In this document: piece after piece, positions 35,524-43,696 of the stretch
Position numbering within the stretch: the first letter of the stretch is position 1
Layout: the number at the start of each line of letters is the position of its first letter
From: Heterotrichella gracilis
Lineage: Eukaryota > Sar > Xanthophyceae > Tribonematales > Xanthonemataceae
Assembly: GCA_032358255.1 (NCBI GenBank)
Contig: JAULBX010006997.1
Location: 1-64,000 of the forward strand
Length of the DNA: 64,000 nt
Direction: 5' to 3'
Notes under the pieces: model-generated
The model's input: the letters and a program-made list of their open reading frames with translations, nothing else
Database searches by the model: none
What the model was told of the DNA's origin: nothing
Position numbers and translations under genes: made by a program

Positions 35524-37263
35524 TTAGTTGATTAAAGCGGTAAAACCTGCATCCTTACGTAATTTTAGGAATTCAGCATCGTCTTTTGCATAAGTTTTTA
35601 ACGCATTGTCTTTTTCAATAGCAGTCTTTAAATTTGAAAGCACATCAGCAGTGTTGCTTTGACGCGCAGCTGCTACAGCTTTTAAATAATAGCTATACGC
35701 CATTTCTTTTTCGTTACTGCCATCAATGGTTTCTTTTACTGATCCGGCGTTTCCACCCATTAACTGAGCAAGCGCTTTGTTATGTCCGTTGTAGCTGCCA
35801 AAATCGCTTAAAGCATCGGCATACTTACCACTACGAATTTCAAGAATACCTTTGTTGTAATTGGTTTCAGGACTTGAACCTGCTTTTGTGTAATATTCCA
35901 TGGCAGCGGCGCGGTTACCATTTTTTGCTTCAATAGCTCCTAAGTTATTTGCTACGGCAGGTTGAGAAGCAGCGTTCTTTTCAGCACGTTTAAAAGCTTC
36001 ACCCGCTTCAGTGGTTTTGTTTTGCATCACTAAAACACAACCTAAGTTATTGGATGTTCTCCAATCGTTTCCGTATTGTTTTTCGGCGGCGCGGTAAATT
36101 TGTTCAAGTGTGTTCACATCTGAAGTTAAAGTTCCGGCGTACAATAATTCTTCTACAGAAAGACTATCCGGCTTAGTAGTAGCTAAGGCAGAGATCTGAG
36201 CATCGGTACGTGAATTTACGTTCACGTTAATGGTAATTTCTGCACGACGCAACATTGGTAAAATTTTGTCAGCTAATTCAACGTAGGTTTTAGATAAATT
36301 TTTAATTTCTTTACGACGTTGATCAGCATCTGAATACATCGTTAATACACGTAAAATAAGGTCTTTATCAGCAATGGTTGATTGTTCCATAGCGCTTTTA
36401 AAACCTTCCCAGTCTTCTCTGGTTGTTCCAACAACGTATTGATCTTTTGTTTTACCGAAGGTCACGTTTTTATCCTTGTTCTTATTAAATTCATTCATAA
36501 TGGCTGCAGAACCTGAATTAGCACGGTCCTTGGCCAAGTTTTCATTCTTATCTGTTTCACCATCCGGTGAAGCGTAAGCTGAAACGCTAATGCCTTTAAA
36601 TTCATAAGAAGGATTGCTAAGATTCTTAGCAATGAAAGCATTGATATTTTTCATTTCCTCTGTGCTCATTTCTGATGCGCGCACATTAGATTGATTGATG
36701 AGGTAATAAATGTGTGTGAATTGATTAGCAGGAACCACTTTCACAAAAGCGTCTTTTGCCATGATGGTTTTTTCATCGTTACGCACCAATAAAGAAGTTG
36801 CCATGGTACCGTCTCCTAAAACAACCGGATCGAATGATTTCTTTTTTGATTTTACCTGACCTTCTCCACGTAATTCAACTATTGCGTTACGCATTCCGGT
36901 TTCAAATGCAAATTTTTCCGAAGCATAACTAAATGTTCCACCTGCAGAAAAAGCAATTTTTTGCCCACTTGCCGTGGCTTTTTCACCCACTAATACAACA
37001 GGTTTTAGCGCTTTTTCACCACCGGCTGCGTATTTAATAACAGGAGTTAGCGTCAGCGTTACCTTTTTCTGAAATAATTTCGGATTAAATTTTCCTGAAA
37101 CCGAGAATTGAACGGAATCTCCGTGCATTTCAATAGGGTTTGAAGACAAAGTATATTTAATGTCTTTTTGTTTCTTCAGCATTTTGCCTAGTCCATCGCA
37201 ACTTGTTAAAATTACGGCCACCGATAAACCGGCTCCAATTGTTCTTAGAATATTTAAATTCAT
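35524..37263 (-). CDS. Lipoprotein with OmpA-like and TPR regions
   Basis: 579 residues. The N-terminus has a lipobox (VAVILTSC, Cys at about 22), so it is a lipoprotein. Residues ~35-160 look like a beta-rich domain; residues ~180-260 (FTHIYYLINQSNVR ... KGISVSAYASPDGETDKNENLAKDRA) resemble the OmpA peptidoglycan-binding fold (sugar-binding YASPDG..N..LA..RA pattern). The C-terminal third has three to four TPR-like helical repeats (NNLGCVLVMQNKTTEAGEAF; NNLGAIEAKNGNRAAAMEYY). A peptidoglycan-linked scaffold of the outer membrane fits. Well isolated, with its own terminator. Function unknown. Confidence 0.8.
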   Translation of the reverse strand: MNLNILRTIGAGLSVAVILTSCDGLGKMLKKQKDIKYTLSSNPIEMHGDSVQFSVSGKFNPKLFQKKVTLTLTPVIKYAAGGEKALKPVVLVGEKATASGQKIAFSAGGTFSYASEKFAFETGMRNAIVELRGEGQVKSKKKSFDPVVLGDGTMATSLLVRNDEKTIMAKDAFVKVVPANQFTHIYYLINQSNVRASEMSTEEMKNINAFIAKNLSNPSYEFKGISVSAYASPDGETDKNENLAKDRANSGSAAIMNEFNKNKDKNVTFGKTKDQYVVGTTREDWEGFKSAMEQSTIADKDLILRVLTMYSDADQRRKEIKNLSKTYVELADKILPMLRRAEITINVNVNSRTDAQISALATTKPDSLSVEELLYAGTLTSDVNTLEQIYRAAEKQYGNDWRTSNNLGCVLVMQNKTTEAGEAFKRAEKNAASQPAVANNLGAIEAKNGNRAAAMEYYTKAGSSPETNYNKGILEIRSGKYADALSDFGSYNGHNKALAQLMGGNAGSVKETIDGSNEKEMAYSYYLKAVAAARQSNTADVLSNLKTAIEKDNALKTYAKDDAEFLKLRKDAGFTALIN

Positions 37264-37461
37264 AATTTTTGAGATTATCAGACAAAAGTAAAAAATTATT
37301 TAACATAAAACCGCTATTTGGCTCAAAATGTTAAAATTTTGGGCAAGTATTTCGCTAATTTTAACAAGAACTGAGGCTTTGCCTGTATACTTTAGACCAA
37401 AGTTAAAATTCGTCGACCAAGCGAATATTTCCACAATCCTCAATTACTATGAAATATGTAT

Positions 37462-37469
37462 TAAATTTG
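37462..37469 (+). promoter_or_regulatory. Possible promoter -7 box of the cytochrome oxidase operon
   Basis: TAAATTTG is a full match to TAnnTTTG and ends seven bases before the TTG start of ctaB. No clear -33 box. Confidence 0.4.
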
Positions 37470-37476
37470 CGTTTTT

Positions 37477-38376
37477 TTGGAAACCACCGCTCATACGCAA
37501 ATAAGCAAACAGCATGATTACTCAAAATGGAGTGGTTATTTAAAGCTTACAAAGTTTCGTTTAGGCTCATTGGTTGTTTTTTCGGCCTTAATTACGTATT
37601 TTACTGTTGCTGAAACAATTGTCTGGGCACAGGTTTTGGCCTTGGGACTAGGTGGATTTTTCGTGACCTCTGCGGCCAATGGCTTTAATCAAATTATAGA
37701 GAAAGATCTTGACCATTTAATGGAACGAACCAAACTGCGACCAATGCCCAGGCAGATTCTAAGCTTTACGGAAGCTATAGTATTTTGCAGCATACTGGGA
37801 ATTGCCGGAACTATTTTGCTTTGGATATATACCAATCCGCTGTGTGGGATCTTGGGATTTATTTCTATTATTTTATATGCTTTAGCTTATACCCCTTTAA
37901 AACGCAAGTCCCCTTTTTCTGTTTTTGTTGGAGCCTTTCCGGGCGCCTTGCCCACCATGATTGGTGGAGTAGCGGCCAGTGAAGGTTTTGGGGAGATCAG
38001 CTTTTTTACCATGCTCTTATTTATGATCCAATTTGTATGGCAGTTTCCCCATTTTTGGGCACTGGCCTGGTTTAATTACGACGATTATGCCCGCGCTGAT
38101 TTTTATCTTTTGCCCTCACAAGGTGGTAAGGACGAGTTTTCTAAATTTCAGATATTGATGTACAGTGTTTTTTTGTTGGTGATGAGCGTATTGCCATTTG
38201 TATTTCACTTTGTTGGATTGATCAGTACCGGCGTGGCCATTGTGTGCGGACTGGCATTGGTCATGCAGGCGTATACTTTTTACCGATTACCAACGGATGC
38301 GCATGCCAAACGCTTATTTTTTGTCACCTTACTTTATTTACCATTGGTGCAGGTTGCATTAATGACCAAAGCTTAA
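37477..38376 (+). CDS. ctaB: Heme O synthase (protoheme IX farnesyltransferase)
   Basis: This UbiA-family integral membrane prenyltransferase (299 residues) farnesylates heme B to heme O for heme-copper oxidases. The first Asp motif is NGFNQIIEKDLDHLMERTKLRPMP (about 68-91; N...D..MxRTxxRP) and the second is YDDYARADFYLLP (about 205). About nine transmembrane helices. The start is TTG; no in-frame ATG lies upstream before a stop and none downstream before residue 88, so TTG is needed. First gene of the oxidase operon; four bases separate it from the next gene. Confidence 0.94.
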   Translation: METTAHTQISKQHDYSKWSGYLKLTKFRLGSLVVFSALITYFTVAETIVWAQVLALGLGGFFVTSAANGFNQIIEKDLDHLMERTKLRPMPRQILSFTEAIVFCSILGIAGTILLWIYTNPLCGILGFISIILYALAYTPLKRKSPFSVFVGAFPGALPTMIGGVAASEGFGEISFFTMLLFMIQFVWQFPHFWALAWFNYDDYARADFYLLPSQGGKDEFSKFQILMYSVFLLVMSVLPFVFHFVGLISTGVAIVCGLALVMQAYTFYRLPTDAHAKRLFFVTLLYLPLVQVALMTKA

Positions 38377-38380
38377 TATT

Positions 38381-38992
38381 ATGGAAACTGAAAACGTACT
38401 GAAATCAAAAAAAATTAACCCACACAAAGCCGAATTAAAAGCCGCTCAGCGCAAAGCCGCAAAGCCTCTATTGTATATAGGAATAGTAAGTATTGTGATG
38501 CTTTTTGCCGGACTAACCAGCGCTTATGTGGTGCGAGCAGACAATGGAAACTGGCTGGTGTTTCATTTGCCAAGTATATCTATTGTAAGTACTGCAATCA
38601 TTGTACTGAGCAGCTTAACGCTATACATGGCGCAAAGAGCCATTAAAACAGACAATTTGAAGGGTACCCAACTAGGTTTGGCTTTAACCTTGGCGCTTGG
38701 CATCGCTTTCTTTTTTACACAAATTGAAGGCTGGAAAGAACTCACAGAACAAGGCATTTATTTTGTAGGTAAGTATGCCAATGCATCCGGTTCCTTCTTG
38801 TATTTAATAGCAGCCGTGCATTTGGCTCACATGGTGGGAGGATTAATTGCCCTCTCGGTTTCATTAACAAAGTCCCTGTTGAAAAAATATTCTTCATCAG
38901 ATTACCTTGGAATAGAGCTAACGGCCATTTATTGGCATTTTCTAGATCTGTTGTGGGTATATTTGTTTTTGTTTTTATATAATTATCGTTAA
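38381..38992 (+). CDS. Cytochrome c oxidase subunit III, first copy
   Basis: Heme-copper oxidase subunit III family, 203 residues, five predicted transmembrane helices. It has the typical blocks LFAGLTSAYVVRADNGNW (about 45-62), GIAFFFTQIEGWKEL and the end AIYWHFLDLLWVYLFLFLY. A lysine/alanine-rich N-terminal tail precedes helix 1. It is followed within 25 bp by a second, longer subunit III, a pairing common in Bacteroidota oxidase operons. Subunits I and II are not in the window. Confidence 0.9.
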   Translation: METENVLKSKKINPHKAELKAAQRKAAKPLLYIGIVSIVMLFAGLTSAYVVRADNGNWLVFHLPSISIVSTAIIVLSSLTLYMAQRAIKTDNLKGTQLGLALTLALGIAFFFTQIEGWKELTEQGIYFVGKYANASGSFLYLIAAVHLAHMVGGLIALSVSLTKSLLKKYSSSDYLGIELTAIYWHFLDLLWVYLFLFLYNYR

Positions 38993-39017
38993 TATTGCAT
39001 TCGAAATTTAACATTAT

Positions 39018-39743
39018 ATGGCGCATACAGCAGAAATTGATTCAAAAGAAGCATGGGGTGGAGGAAGATCTCCTTTTAAGCTTAGTTATGGGAAAATGTT
39101 CATGTGGTTTTTCCTTGTATCGGATGCCTTGACATTTGGTGGTTTACTTGTCTCTTATGGCTTTATTCGTCATAAATATGCCGACGTTTGGCCAAAGGCA
39201 GAGAATGTTTTTACACACTTTCCGTTTATTGAACAACACATTCCATTAGCCTATGTGGGTTTAATGACCTTTATCCTCATTATGTCATCTGTTACCATGG
39301 TGTTGGCTGTTGAAGCCGGACATCGTATGGATAAAAAAGGAGTTATCACCTGGATGTTCTGGACCATTGTTGGTGGTCTTGCATTCGTTGGTTCACAAGC
39401 CTGGGAGTGGTATCACTTTATTGTTGGAACACATGACGGTGCTTTGCGTAATGTATGGGATCCTGCTACAAGTGCTTACGTTCAACAAATATGGCATGGC
39501 GCTAATATGACGGTGAATGAATATGGTGTTCCTCAGTTTGCTAATTATTTCTTTTTTATTACCGGTTTTCACGGAACACACGTGTTTAGTGGGGTGGTGA
39601 TCAACTTTGTGATCTTCTTAAATGTAATCAAAGGTACTTACCAAAAAAGAGGTCATTATGAAATGGTTGAAAAAGTAGGTTTATATTGGCACTTTGTAGA
39701 TTTGGTATGGGTATTTGTGTTTACCTTCTTTTATCTATTGTAA
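39018..39743 (+). CDS. Cytochrome c oxidase subunit III, second copy
   Basis: 241 residues with the same fold as the preceding gene but longer: FMWFFLVSDALTFGGLLVSYGFIR (about 30-53), FVGSQAWEWYHFI, FFFITGFHGTHVFSGVVINF and the end LYWHFVDLVWVFVFTFFYLL. An extra loop (about 138-165, DGALRNVWDPATSAY) is inserted before helix 4. It probably forms the oxidase complex with the first copy and the subunit IV downstream. Confidence 0.93.
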   Translation: MAHTAEIDSKEAWGGGRSPFKLSYGKMFMWFFLVSDALTFGGLLVSYGFIRHKYADVWPKAENVFTHFPFIEQHIPLAYVGLMTFILIMSSVTMVLAVEAGHRMDKKGVITWMFWTIVGGLAFVGSQAWEWYHFIVGTHDGALRNVWDPATSAYVQQIWHGANMTVNEYGVPQFANYFFFITGFHGTHVFSGVVINFVIFLNVIKGTYQKRGHYEMVEKVGLYWHFVDLVWVFVFTFFYLL

Positions 39744-39783
39744 TAAATTAAGAATTAAAAATTAAGAATTAAAACAAAATTTT

Positions 39784-40263
39784 ATGTCAGAATTTCACGA
39801 TAATTATCCGCAATATGAAGTGATGAGTAATCACGGAGAAGAGGAAGGAAAAAAAAGCAGATCAGTACTTTGGAAGGTATTTTGGGTGATGCTTATTATC
39901 ACTGTATTTGAGTTAATCGTTGGTTTTCTTGCGCCAAGTAATGGCTGGAGTGGAACCTGGTGGTTAAAAACACTCTTCATTTCTTTAACGATTGTAAAGG
40001 CTGCAGCCATTGTATTATGGTTTATGCATTTAGGACATGAGGTGAAGTTTTTTAAGTGGATCATTTTAGCACCTTATTTGGTGTTTATGTTTTACACTAT
40101 ATTCATCATTTTAACGGAAGGAACTTATTCAGGTTCATCTGGTCATTTTACCAGAGTGGATCCTATTTTCGTGAAACAACAGGACGCCTTAAAATCAGGA
40201 CATCATGCAGGTGGCGAACATGCTGCTGAAGCAGGTGCTGAGCATGAAGAAGCGCATCACTAG
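39784..40263 (+). CDS. Cytochrome c oxidase subunit IV family protein
   Basis: 159 residues with three transmembrane helices (about 28-45, 60-80 and 93-115), matching the CyoD/CtaF-type subunit IV family (VFELIVGFLAPSNGW; WFMHLGHEVKFFKWII). The C-terminal tail is unusually His/Glu/Ala-rich (HHAGGEHAAEAGAEHEEAHH region, eight His in the last 24 residues), which could bind metal. Last gene of the operon; two hairpins follow. Confidence 0.85.
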   Translation: MSEFHDNYPQYEVMSNHGEEEGKKSRSVLWKVFWVMLIITVFELIVGFLAPSNGWSGTWWLKTLFISLTIVKAAAIVLWFMHLGHEVKFFKWIILAPYLVFMFYTIFIILTEGTYSGSSGHFTRVDPIFVKQQDALKSGHHAGGEHAAEAGAEHEEAHH

Positions 40264-40271
40264 AAATTAAC

Positions 40272-40299
40272 GGTGAAGCAGAGTCAAACTCGCTTCACC
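40272..40299 (+). terminator. Hairpin after the oxidase operon
   Basis: ggtgaagc (40272-40279) pairs with gcttcacc (40292-40299), with an inner gagt/actc extension. It is followed by A rather than T, so it may protect mRNA ends instead of ending transcription. Confidence 0.45.
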
Positions 40300-40323
40300 A
40301 TAAAAAAATTGAAAATTAAAATG

Positions 40324-40352
40324 AAAAGGCCATCCAATCGGGTGGCTTTTTT
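40324..40352 (+). terminator. Intrinsic terminator of the oxidase operon
   Basis: gccatcc (40329-40335) pairs with gggtggc (40340-40346, one G-U pair), extended by AAAA/TTTT around a bulged G, with a T tract to 40352. Confidence 0.7.
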
Positions 40353-40412
40353 ATTTGAGAATATTTCGTCCATCAATACTCAAATTGATTTTAGAAATCG
40401 GAATTTATCGTG

Positions 40413-40420
40413 TACCTTTG
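40413..40420 (+). promoter_or_regulatory. tRNA-Ser promoter -7 box
   Basis: TACCTTTG is a full match to TAnnTTTG, ending 15 bp before the tRNA 5' end. A TTTTAG/TTGA region around 40385-40394 is a possible -33 element. Confidence 0.6.
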
Positions 40421-40435
40421 CCAACCTAAAATTTA

Positions 40436-40522
40436 GGAGACCTGTCAGAGTGGTCGAACGAGCAAGCCTGGAAAGTTTGTATACGGGTAACCGTATCGAG
40501 GGTTCGAATCCCTCGGTCTCCG
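40436..40522 (+). tRNA. tRNA-Ser (anticodon GGA)
   Basis: A complete class II cloverleaf: acceptor stem ggagacc/ggtctcc (40436-40442 with 40515-40521), anticodon stem caagc/gtttg around loop CTGGAAA with anticodon GGA, a long variable arm tacgg-gtaa-ccgta, and T arm gaggg-ttcgaat-ccctc. The long variable arm is diagnostic for Ser. The CCA end is not encoded. It reads UCC/UCU codons. A terminator hairpin follows within 15 bp. Confidence 0.96.
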
Positions 40523-40533
40523 CTGATAAATGC

Positions 40534-40567
40534 AAAAAAGGTTTGAGCTTTGCTCAAACCTTTTTAT
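40534..40567 (+). terminator. Intrinsic terminator after tRNA-Ser
   Basis: The perfect 14-bp stem aaaaaggtttgagc/gctcaaaccttttt (40535-40548 with 40552-40565) has a three-base loop and ends in T. Confidence 0.93.
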
Positions 40568-41176
40568 GTTTTTGAGACTGAGCGTCGAATGCTTTTTTTT
40601 GCTTTCGAAAGCGAAGTCGCAAAAACATAAAAACAATTACGCTTAGCGGAATTGTTTTTACATTCTGACTCCGGGAGGCATTAGAGATCAGCGGAGTTAA
40701 TCCCGCGCGCAGCCTTGCCCAGTCGTGCATTAGACGTTTGTCCTCCCTCGGTTTCCACAGAGCAAATAAAGCCTATTTATTTAGCCCTAAACAGACTTTG
40801 AGAATTTCAAAATCTAAGATGTTGCTGTTTGTTAGGATTTTCAAAATAGTATCAAAAAGAAGCCCTAACAAACATTAATCCCGAAAGCTTTCGGTGGGAA
40901 TTATCCGCAGTTCGAAGGAGTACTTTAGACTAAGACAATAGTTCGCTAAGAAAAATAGCTTCTACTGTCTAATTGCGGGTAAAAAAACTAACTTAGCTAA
41001 ACGAAGCAAAAATAAATTACGCTTCCAAGAAAGAGGCAGGTGAAAGGGAAGGGTCAGTACGAAGTGAAATAGATGTGTGTGTTTGATTGAAATTTTCATT
41101 AATGCTTTTGATACATCAAAGCAACTGTATTTTTTTTGTTTTGATAAATTTTACGAGGCTAATTCAGAAAAAATAA
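40568..41176. repeat. Hairpin-rich intergenic region without genes
   Basis: About 600 bp with no supported ORF. It holds several inverted repeats: taaaaacaatt/aattgttttta (40628-40638 with 40650-40660), actccg/cggagt (near 40668 and 40693), gtttgttagg/cctaacaaac (40827-40836 with 40864-40873) and the 14-bp palindrome ccgaaagctttcgg (40881-40894). The composition is locally GC-richer (gttaatcccgcgcgcagcc) than the surroundings. It looks like a mosaic of dispersed repeats. A small RNA is possible but not shown. Confidence 0.55.
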
Positions 41177-41704
41177 ATGAATTCATTACGATATAGTATT
41201 CTGCTACTAATACTCATTATAGGATTAGAGACATTTAGTCAGAATTCGAATACAATTCCTCAACACTTAAATGTGAAGGAAAAAATAGGCTGGATACCCT
41301 TTGATAAAAGTATAGACAAAGTTAACTTCAAGGTTTGCGATGAATTGAACATAGAGGAATATTACCAGGTAAATCCATCATACGGAGAAGGGATAGCAAT
41401 TATCAGGAAATACATCTCTTCCCACCAAAAGGAACTGGAAGCACTCTGTGAAAAAGATGGATATGTCATTGTACGATTTGTGATTAATTGCGAGGGGCAA
41501 ACCGATCGTTACAGGACTAAATTCATGTCATTGAATTATACAGATGAAAATACAGTAAACACTGAATTGCAGAAAAAAATTATTCAATTGATACGTAACA
41601 TGGGGAATTGGACCCCTGGCAAATACGATGGCAAAAACTACGACTGTTATCAACATCTGAAATTTCTTTTTAAAAATTCCCAACTCGTTGATGTTTTGTT
41701 TTAG
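41177..41704 (+). CDS. Secreted protein with TonB C-terminal-like fold
   Basis: This 175-residue protein has a signal peptide (1-22, ...LETFSQ). The C-terminal part resembles the TonB_C fold: DGYVIVRFVINCEGQTDRYR, then LIRNMGNWTPGKYDGKNYD and a final LKFLF strand, including the W.PGK.DGK turn. There is no membrane anchor or Pro-rich linker, so it is not a classical TonB. It ends exactly where the next gene begins (TAG then ATG at 41705), so the pair forms an operon. Confidence 0.75.
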   Translation: MNSLRYSILLLILIIGLETFSQNSNTIPQHLNVKEKIGWIPFDKSIDKVNFKVCDELNIEEYYQVNPSYGEGIAIIRKYISSHQKELEALCEKDGYVIVRFVINCEGQTDRYRTKFMSLNYTDENTVNTELQKKIIQLIRNMGNWTPGKYDGKNYDCYQHLKFLFKNSQLVDVLF

Positions 41705-42517
41705 ATGATGAGAAAGTATTTCATAATGCGCGTGTATCTTTTTGCAATTAGTCTCACTTTTATAATTTCCTGTAAGGTGCCCGCACAAAATAAAGAGACT
41801 TTAGAAATACCACAACAGGTTTGGGACTCTCTGTCGGCATACCCGCAACTTACCATGCAATGGGATTTGTACAATAAATTGATTTTGGAAAGATATCCCG
41901 ATACGCATACAGCCTATATGAACCGTTCGATTGCTTATAATAAAACGGGCGAACATGCTACCGGTTTTGCCATGCTAAATAAGGCAGTCGAATTAGCTCC
42001 CATACAGTACCTTGGTTACCGTGCTTTTGTAAAACTGTATATGATGCATGATTATGAAGGGGCCTTGCAGGACTGCCTAAGATTGGATTCATTAACATCT
42101 TACGCCAAACCCGGCGTGTGGGGCGAAGATATGGACATGGTGATAGGCTTGTGCTACCTGCAATTAAATGATTTTCAGAAAGCCCGCCTTAGGTTCACAA
42201 ATTCAATAAATGCGGTCACAAAAGAAGCCGGAAAAGAATGGATTCCGCCGCGTGCCTTATTATATCTGGGGATTACGCTTATGAAAGAAAAAAAATATTC
42301 ACCAGCCATTCAGGCTTTAGATGAATTAATTCAATTGAACCCAAATTATTCTGAAGCTTATTATTATAAAGCTTATTATTATAAAGCGCAAAAGGATTTA
42401 AAAAATGCCGAAGCAAGTTTAGAAAAATGCAAACAGGTTTTTCAAAAGTACAGACCTGACAAAAATCCTTATTTTGAAATGCCCTATCAAATCTATCCAT
42501 CCATGCTTTCCGATTGA
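41705..42517 (+). CDS. TPR lipoprotein
   Basis: 270 residues. A hydrophobic N-terminus with lipobox FIISC (Cys at about 23) marks a lipoprotein. TPR-like helical pairs cover most of the rest (AYMNRSIAYNKTGEHATGFAML; MVIGLCYLQLNDFQKARLRF; ALLYLGITLMKEKKYSPAIQAL; EAYYYKAYYYKAQKDLKNAE). The last contains a perfect 15-bp tandem duplication. It starts directly at the stop of the TonB-C-like gene. Either ATG at 41705 or 41708 may be used. A role in periplasmic protein interactions is likely; the partner is unknown. Confidence 0.8.
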   Translation: MMRKYFIMRVYLFAISLTFIISCKVPAQNKETLEIPQQVWDSLSAYPQLTMQWDLYNKLILERYPDTHTAYMNRSIAYNKTGEHATGFAMLNKAVELAPIQYLGYRAFVKLYMMHDYEGALQDCLRLDSLTSYAKPGVWGEDMDMVIGLCYLQLNDFQKARLRFTNSINAVTKEAGKEWIPPRALLYLGITLMKEKKYSPAIQALDELIQLNPNYSEAYYYKAYYYKAQKDLKNAEASLEKCKQVFQKYRPDKNPYFEMPYQIYPSMLSD

Positions 42518-42878
42518 TCTCAACCTTTTTGATTCATTCAAACATAGTAAAAAATTGTTTTGACTAAGCTGTTAAACAATAGAAGTGTTTTCGGTAGGGG
42601 GATAGAAGAATAACTCCTTCTTGGACCAAATAAAGTGCAATGGTCATTTTGCTTCATTCAAAACCTTCTGAATTTTTTTATTTTTTGTAAATCTTTAATA
42701 AACGGGTTCGAACTAGGGAAACCTTGCCTGAGGAGTAAATTAAGCTTAATTATTTAAAATAAAAGGGCTTTATTAATAGTGATTGAACCTTTTTGACTTT
42801 TATTAAAAGATTTTTCGTTTCAATTCACATTTAAGGTGAAGATAAATGCAAACAACAGTACTAAGTTTCACTTGCTTA
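42518..42878. other. Intergenic, no gene seen
   Basis: About 360 bp of AT-rich sequence between two convergent genes (plus TPR lipoprotein, minus barrel protein). I see no tRNA-like fold, no ORF of note and no strong terminator. Confidence 0.5.
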
Positions 42879-43505
42879 TTATTCTTGTGGAACACTTGCT
42901 TTCTTTTTCTTTAGCTGGCGGCTTAGGTTTAAAGCTAATAAACGATTATAAGACTCTTCAGATACTGATGGAACAGCACTTCTCACAGGCATTAAAGAAT
43001 GGCTAAGTCTGAATCCGAGTGCCCACTTATCATTTAATTTTATGCCAATACCAAGGTTGAATGAAAGTTCACGTCTGATAAATGGGTATTTCTCAGTTAG
43101 TTCGTAAGATGAATTACCATATAAACTTTCAAAATGATTGAGCATAAATCCCAAACTCGGGCCAAATTCAAAATAAATATTCTTCCTGTGATATTGAAAA
43201 AGGATAGGAATTTCAAAATAATGGAGATTGACCTGATGTGGACTCTTATTTCTAAATTGGGCATCACCAATTCCCTTATCTAAAAGTAAAAGTTCCGTCT
43301 GGACTGTCCATTTTTTGTCCATTTTTAGCTGGAACCAGAATCCTGCTAACAAGTCACCGGAAGGACGACTCTCAGTAAGATCTCCCGTAAGCGTATGCAA
43401 CGAATATCCCAACTTAAGCCCTGCGCGAAAGGGTGACTTGTAGTTATGCTGAGCGCATAGCCAAACACAATTAAAAACGGCTATTATCGCAAGATTTTTT
43501 TTCAA
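42879..43505 (-). CDS. Outer-membrane beta-barrel protein (PorT-like family)
   Basis: This 208-residue protein has a signal peptide (1-18, ...WLCAQ) and alternating amphipathic strands typical of the 8-strand OMP_b-brl_2/PorT-like family (FRAGLKLGYSLHTLTG; WFQLKMDKKWTVQTELLLL; NLHYFEIPILFQYH; IYFEFGPSLGFML). The start codon is TTG at 43505, needed to include the signal peptide; the nearest upstream ATG is out of frame. It ends in a basic tail instead of the usual aromatic residue. Function unknown. Confidence 0.78.
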   Translation of the reverse strand: MKKNLAIIAVFNCVWLCAQHNYKSPFRAGLKLGYSLHTLTGDLTESRPSGDLLAGFWFQLKMDKKWTVQTELLLLDKGIGDAQFRNKSPHQVNLHYFEIPILFQYHRKNIYFEFGPSLGFMLNHFESLYGNSSYELTEKYPFIRRELSFNLGIGIKLNDKWALGFRLSHSLMPVRSAVPSVSEESYNRLLALNLSRQLKKKKASVPQE

Positions 43506-43577
43506 TACCTTAATAACGTCATTTTCATTGAAAAATTACTTTAAACTATATTTTAACAAGGGGCTAGACTTAAATAA

Positions 43578-43618
43578 ATAAAAAAAAGAAGACTCAAAGA
43601 TGGTCTTCTTTTTTATTT
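43578..43618 (-). terminator. Intrinsic terminator after the 84-residue gene
   Basis: aaataaaa...gaagac (43578-43593) pairs with gtcttc...ttattt (43603-43618) with a nine-base loop, symmetrical A and T tracts. It lies between two minus-strand genes. Confidence 0.8.
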
Positions 43619-43696
43619 AAAAATTGATTTAGAATCAATGTATTCAACTATTTTAACAACGCGTGGGAAGTATTAAGAACTATTTCTTTATAGAAA

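Noticed and set aside
40273-40575. 100-residue plus-strand ORF
   Set aside because: It runs over a terminator, the promoter, the whole tRNA-Ser and its terminator; no protein features.
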